This document shows, one piece after another, positions 7,734-12,454 of a DNA stretch of 12,454 nucleotides; positions within the stretch are counted from its first letter, which is position 1, and every line of letters starts with the position of its first letter. A program made the position numbers and the translations under genes. The notes under the pieces are model-generated. The model was not told the DNA's origin, searched no databases, and saw only the letters and a program-made list of their open reading frames with translations. Source of the stretch: Conidiobolus incongruus B7586 (taxonomy: Eukaryota > Entomophthoromycota > Entomophthoromycetes > Entomophthorales > Conidiobolaceae); contig JNEM01007040.1 of the NCBI GenBank assembly GCA_000697335.1, positions 1 through 12,454 on the forward strand, read 5' to 3'.

Positions 7734-8821
7734 AACTTTATATTTTTTATATTTAATATTTTTATGATATTATTTGTATTTAAGTATATTTTTTGATTGA
7801 TAATAAAAGATAAAAAAAAGTAATATTTTAATAGTGGGAAGATATAATGATGAAAATAATTGAAAAAAGATAAAGAGTAACACTAGTGAAGACAAGAATT
7901 GATTAAATTAGTAAAATGAATTAATTAGCCCCTTTTTGTGGATTAATTAGGATTTTGATCATTTATTAATTTCGTATTTCAATTTATGTCATGAATCGAA
8001 TTGGTTAAGTTTAAAATTGGTAATTTTAATGAAGATTCAGTTACAAAATAGAAAGATTAGTAAAAAATTATTAAATTGAAAATATTAATAATATATTATG
8101 TATATATATATATATATATATATACTAATTTGTATTAATATTTTAAAAACACTATATAAAAAATTATCATTCATAAATTGAATATATTGTTCAAAGGAAT
8201 TTGGAATAATATATATAATTTATTTGATTTAATATTTTATAATCTATATTAATTGAATTTTTTTCAAATTCTTATCAATTTTTCTAATTAATATTTATTA
8301 TTGTCAAAATGATGATTTTGTTTTGAAAAGTGAAATTAATTATGTTGTCAAGTTTATTATCAAGGGCGAATTAATAAGTTCTAATTATTTGATTATTTTG
8401 ATTTATAGCATGGATTAGGATTACATTGTTTTTTTTGTTTTATAATATTTGATATTTGAAATTATCACATCAGCATGTTCAATATGAATTTAATAATTAA
8501 AATTTTAATATTTATTATATTAATAATCGAAAATATATGGTATTAATATTCTATGTTCTATGAGAATAATTTTACAAATAATACTTTGATGGCACTAAGT
8601 ATTTCTTAAGAACAAGTGGCTACAGCAAAATGTTATGATGTTGCAAAATAATCACTATATATATACCCTAATTGAAGACTCAAATTTAAATAAATATTTT
8701 TTATAAAAACCTTAACAAAAATTAGTACAATCTATATACATTAAATAATATTTTGAAGTAATATTTTATTTAAAATTATTTTAATCAATTACATTTAATT
8801 TAAATTGATTTATACTTATAA
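7734..8821. other. AT-rich spacer upstream of the peptidase gene
   Basis: This holds the promoter of the minus-strand peptidase gene, but no specific element stands out from the AT background. It includes the (TA)12 tract at 8101-8124. A slightly richer patch at 8571-8690 was inspected for tRNA or snoRNA structure without success. No gene is recognised. Confidence 0.6.
8101..8124. repeat. (TA)12 microsatellite
   Basis: There are 24 bases of perfect TA repeat, flanked by further imperfect TA-rich sequence. It lies about 370 bp upstream of the peptidase start codon. Confidence 0.95.
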
Positions 8822-9011
8822 ATCACCACCAAAGATTTTTTTTGTCACATATTACGGTTTTGAGGGTAACTAATAAAATATATTAGGAAAATGACTATTG
8901 TGCAGGTGTTGGAATTTTATCCATACTGATATATATATTGAGATTTAACAATTCCTATTGGCTAGTACTTTTCGATTTCTGTTTTTAGGCCCAAAAATCT
9001 GCGGTGGTGAT
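8822..9011. mobile_element. MITE-like element of about 190 bp with terminal inverted repeats
   Basis: The left end reads ATCACCACCAAAGATTTTT (8822-8840). The right end (8993-9011), reverse-complemented, reads ATCACCACCGCAGATTTTT, a match of 17 of 19. The interior is less AT-rich than the flanks and has no open frame of note, so it is non-coding. Right of the element a TA follows (9011-9012); the left side shows AA or TA a few bases out, so a TA target duplication is possible but imperfect. Size, TIRs and lack of coding sequence fit a miniature element, perhaps mobilised by a Tc1/mariner-type transposase. Its ends differ from the Tc1 end at 430-463, so the two belong to different families. Confidence 0.65.
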
Positions 9012-10975
9012 ATACTATCGTAAACTATTAATTATAGTTATATAATTACTAACAAAAATAGTAATTTTCAAATTCAATATCAAAATGTAAAAATTACTAA
9101 ACTTATAACCATATTAAAATAAAGCTTTGACTTAATATTTTTAATAAATGAATGCAATATAATTGTAACTATCCTTATATAACAAATATTGAATTATATA
9201 ATCTAATGAATATATACTTGTATAAAAATTTTAAAATTATAATATTGGTTAATACAATTTAAAATATTTTATTTCTATATGGTATTAGTTAATTTATTAA
9301 TATATCAATTTACAAATAGTTATAAAACTATTTCGAAAAATATGAAGGTATTTAAATAAATTCTTATAAATATATATATATTATTTTGATTTATTGAATA
9401 ATATAATAATATTTCAAGTCCTCAATAAAATAGTACCTTTGTCTTTTTAGTAAATAAGTGTTGCAAAAATTTTTAAACATAAATTATGAATAATATATTA
9501 GTTTTTAAATATATTTAACATTTATTAACAAAGGCAAATATCTCAAAAATTTCTAAAAACATTTTGAACAGTATGAAAAATTATTGTGATTATTTTTTAT
9601 GATTCTTATATGTGCTTTTTACTTTGATATATTAAATTTAATAGTAAATTATGTAATTTGTATTTAATAATTGTAATTACGAATGCATTTTTTAAATTAG
9701 AAATATTTAAGTATAGCATTTAAAATTAATATCATATTAATTTGAAATATAATTTTTTAAGTGTTCACTAGATCGTATCAATTTTAAGGAATTATTTCAA
9801 TTCCTCAAGTTCAATTGTTTTCAACTTCAGCACTCAGATAATTAGTCTTTATTTTCAAAGATTTGTAATTAAAATTAATAAAATATAAAAATAAATTAAA
9901 TAATCATTTAATTAACTTAGCAATCTATCTGGATTAATTATATTTCTTTTATAATATTTCACTAAATTTTATAAATCAATTTAATTGAATTTATTTTTAA
10001 AATATTTGCAAAATAAATTTTTAATATTTATTAAGTTTAAAGAGTTGATATTATTAAACTAATTATTTAAACATATTTTACAAAATAATATTTTAAAACC
10101 ATATTAGTTTATTGGAATTTATTCAATAACTAAAACTAATATTAAAATATTTTTAAAACATATTATAATACATCTAATCTCATAAAATAATATTCATTAT
10201 TAAATGTGGATATTTATTGAGTGTATATAAGTATATCACCGAACATGATTCATTCCCCATATTTAATCACAAAGGTTACTCAAATCATTTAATAGTTGGT
10301 CTATTATAAAATTCAAATATTAAAATATATATTTATAATTATTGCAGATAATTAAATAATTACACAATCAAATTCAGCATAGAATTTTACTAATAAGCGA
10401 TATTAAAATCAAATTGAATAATTTTTATTAATTAATCGCTTCGTAGTTTAGATTTCAATATTTTTTAGTTAAATTATAGTATTCATATAAATATCATTAA
10501 TATATATATATTAATCATATTTATTTGTATACTATACAGTACTATCTTTTTTAATTCGCTTTTTTTCAAATTGGGAAAAGTAATCACCATTGAAAAATAT
10601 TGAATAATTATTATAAAATTCATTATATATATAAGTAAAAGTAAATTTATTATGAGAATTAATTCACAGTATTATAGTTTTAATTAAAAATATTTTTAAA
10701 TAATTGTATTAATATTTATTAATTTAATTTATTTAGGAATTGAAATTATTTGAACTAATTAATTATTTTAATATGAAAAAATATTTTGTGATATTTTTAA
10801 ATAAAAATGAATATATCATATAAAATATTTTGATGAAATAAACATATTGATAATTGAATTAGTGTTCAAACTAATTTGAAATGTATTATGAAAGTTAGTA
10901 TTCAATTCTTATTGAATTAATATATCAGGTTGAACCCATTTCAGAATTTTAATCGATATTAGGAATTAATTTCAG
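9012..10975. other. AT-rich spacer, no gene recognised
   Basis: This is nearly 2 kb of very AT-rich sequence with closely spaced stops in all frames. Short palindromes such as GGAATTATTTCAATTCC near 9788-9804 occur, but they are common in such DNA. I see no coding sequence, RNA gene or transposon end. Confidence 0.6.
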
Positions 10976-11047
10976 GGTCTTATGGTGTAATGGTCAGCAC
11001 CCAGGATTCTGATTCCTGTAATCTGAGTTCGATTCTCAGTGAGACCT
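10976..11047 (+). tRNA. tRNA-Gln (anticodon CUG), no intron
   Basis: A full cloverleaf of 72 nt folds. The acceptor stem is GGTCTTA with TGAGACC, with one G-U pair. The D stem is GTG/CAC. The anticodon stem is CAGGA/TCCTG around the loop TTCTGAT, with anticodon CTG reading CAG. The T stem is CTGAG/CTCAG around TTCGATT. The discriminator is T, and CCA is not encoded, as usual in eukaryotes. The sequence closely resembles eukaryotic nuclear tRNA-Gln(CUG). The internal pol III promoter is visible: A box TGGTGTAATGG and B box GAGTTCGATTC. It stands alone among AT-rich spacers with no linked gene. Confidence 0.96.
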
Positions 11048-11070
11048 TAAGGTTATGTTGTCGATCGTAC

Positions 11071-11075
11071 TTTTT
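11071..11075 (+). terminator. RNA polymerase III terminator of the tRNA-Gln gene
   Basis: The first run of five T residues after the tRNA lies 24 nt past its 3' end. Pol III stops at such runs. The spacing is a little long but usual, giving a short 3' trailer for RNase Z to remove. Confidence 0.7.
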
Positions 11076-11764
11076 ATCTATTCAGATAATATAAATGTTT
11101 TTGTTAGATAATTGGTTTCAGTAATATTATATTGATAAATAATTAATAGAAAAAATATAGAAATATGTTATTTTAATTATTTTTTGAATTCAAAATTATT
11201 TAAAATAAATTTAATAAAAATTACTATAAACATAAATGATTGTATTTCACTTGGGATTATAAATATTTAAGATAAAATTGTAATTTTTAAATATATTACA
11301 TTTTTAAAACAATAAAGATTCTAAATTTAATATACAAATAATGAGTTTAAAAATTGCAATTTTGTTAATATTACTCATTATATCCCAATTATACATCAGT
11401 AATTTATGATCCATTATTTGATATTTAAAAATTTAATCCAAATATCATATATCTAATGTTCATTTATTAAAATGATCTTATCCATAAAACATAATACTTG
11501 AATTTAAGTTGATAGTCAAACTAGAAGCTATATTATTATTTACAATATTAATTATTGGCAATACTAGTTATTACAATTTGGTTAATTTTTTCCAATCCAA
11601 TTAAAATATATTTAATTTTACAAACAATTTAAAAAATTTAAAAAAATTGCAAATAATAAATCTGATTTATATAGATATTTCTCTATATTTTATATTACAT
11701 AAATTATATATATTTAAAATTTAGATTTTATTTAATTGATAAAAATTAAAAATATCAATATTGG

Positions 11765-11784
11765 ATAAGACAGTTTTGTCTTAT
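11765..11784. repeat. Perfect 8-bp hairpin
   Basis: ATAAGACA and TGTCTTAT pair perfectly around a GTTT loop. No gene ends nearby and no T-run follows directly, so a function is not supported. Confidence 0.5.
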
Positions 11785-12454
11785 ATTTCTCGCATTATGT
11801 ATCATTATTAATAATTGATATGATAATTTTGAAATTTATAAAGATTAGTTTGAAATATATACAAATATTACATTATTCATAAATCTAGTGAATTTATATT
11901 CTAATTACCGATATTTAAATTATCTATTATTGATGTTTTTAATATTAAAAAATTATTATAAATTAATTCATAATATAAATTTTTGAAAGATATTCGTTTA
12001 TATTTTTAGTTTAAATAAGTAATAAAGCTGAATATCATATATTAAATGAGAATTGTGGAGCAACAGGTAATGGCATCATGTAATATATCCTTAATTAGAT
12101 CCAAAGTATACTACATCATATATATTTATAGTTAATGAAAAGAGTAATAGATTATTGATATTATATATTATATTTCTCTATCATAAATTAAATGTATATA
12201 TAAAAATATATATTCTAATATTAAATATTTAATTATTAATTTATAGAATATAATAATATTTTATTTATTTTATAAATTAAAACAATCTTTATTAAAATAG
12301 GCTTTCCAAAAATTTATATAATATATCATTAAACTTATAGCAAAGCCAAAAATATATAAAAATAGTCAAGACACTTGATAATATAATATTATGATAATAT
12401 TATTCTTAATTAATTTAAAAATATATTGAAATATAAAATAACTTTATATATTAA

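Larger units (their letters stand above)
11048..12454. other. AT-rich spacer to the window end
   Basis: Apart from the tRNA terminator and a small hairpin at 11765-11784, this is featureless, very AT-rich sequence without open frames of note. Nothing suggests a gene entering from the right edge. Confidence 0.6.

Noticed and set aside
4531-8124. The two AT/TA dinucleotide runs as the ends of one element
   Set aside because: They flank the conserved peptidase gene, are ordinary microsatellites, and have unrelated flanking sequence.
8571-8690. Less AT-rich patch with a TGATG, considered as a snoRNA or tRNA
   Set aside because: No paired C and D boxes with a terminal stem and no cloverleaf could be built.

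Overview
The window reads as nuclear DNA of a very AT-rich fungus. It holds two protein genes with balanced codon use, one tRNA gene, and long AT-rich spacers carrying decayed DNA transposons. The fungal call rests on a type II membrane dipeptidyl aminopeptidase of the Ste13/Dap2 class, two very short introns (48 and 56 nt) with GTAATT donors and TAG acceptors, and C-to-T/G-to-A damage in a transposon, mostly at CpA, as repeat-induced mutation leaves. An early-diverging lineage (for example the Conidiobolus kind) would fit, but that is a guess. The standard code applies: the two genes end in TGA and TAA and have no internal TAA, TAG or TGA.

Layout. 1-463: the 3' end of a Tc1-like transposon entering from outside the window, with the last part of its transposase (two in-frame stops) and a terminal region with two direct repeats. 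464-2933: AT-rich spacer; on the minus strand at about 2145-2500 there is a probable, heavily decayed Tc1-like transposase. 2934-3839 (minus): an intact, intronless SAM-dependent methyltransferase of 301 aa. 3840-4773: spacer with an unidentified stretch that may be gene debris. 4774-7733 (minus): a three-exon dipeptidyl aminopeptidase gene encoding about 951 aa; its small middle exon carries most of the membrane anchor. 7734-10975: AT-rich spacer with a (TA)12 tract and a 190-bp MITE-like element at 8822-9011. 10976-11047 (plus): tRNA-Gln(CUG) with a nearby pol III T-run terminator. 11048-12454: AT-rich spacer with only a small hairpin.

The two protein genes lie on the same strand about 0.9 kb apart and are probably separate transcription units. 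Nothing in the sequence links their functions: the peptidase should act in the late secretory pathway or vacuole, and the methyltransferase in the cytosol on an unknown small molecule. I found no clearly new multi-gene system. The points most worth a second look are the Tc1 terminus with its RIP-like damage, the second Tc1 relic, the MITE, and the micro-intron arrangement around the peptidase membrane anchor.
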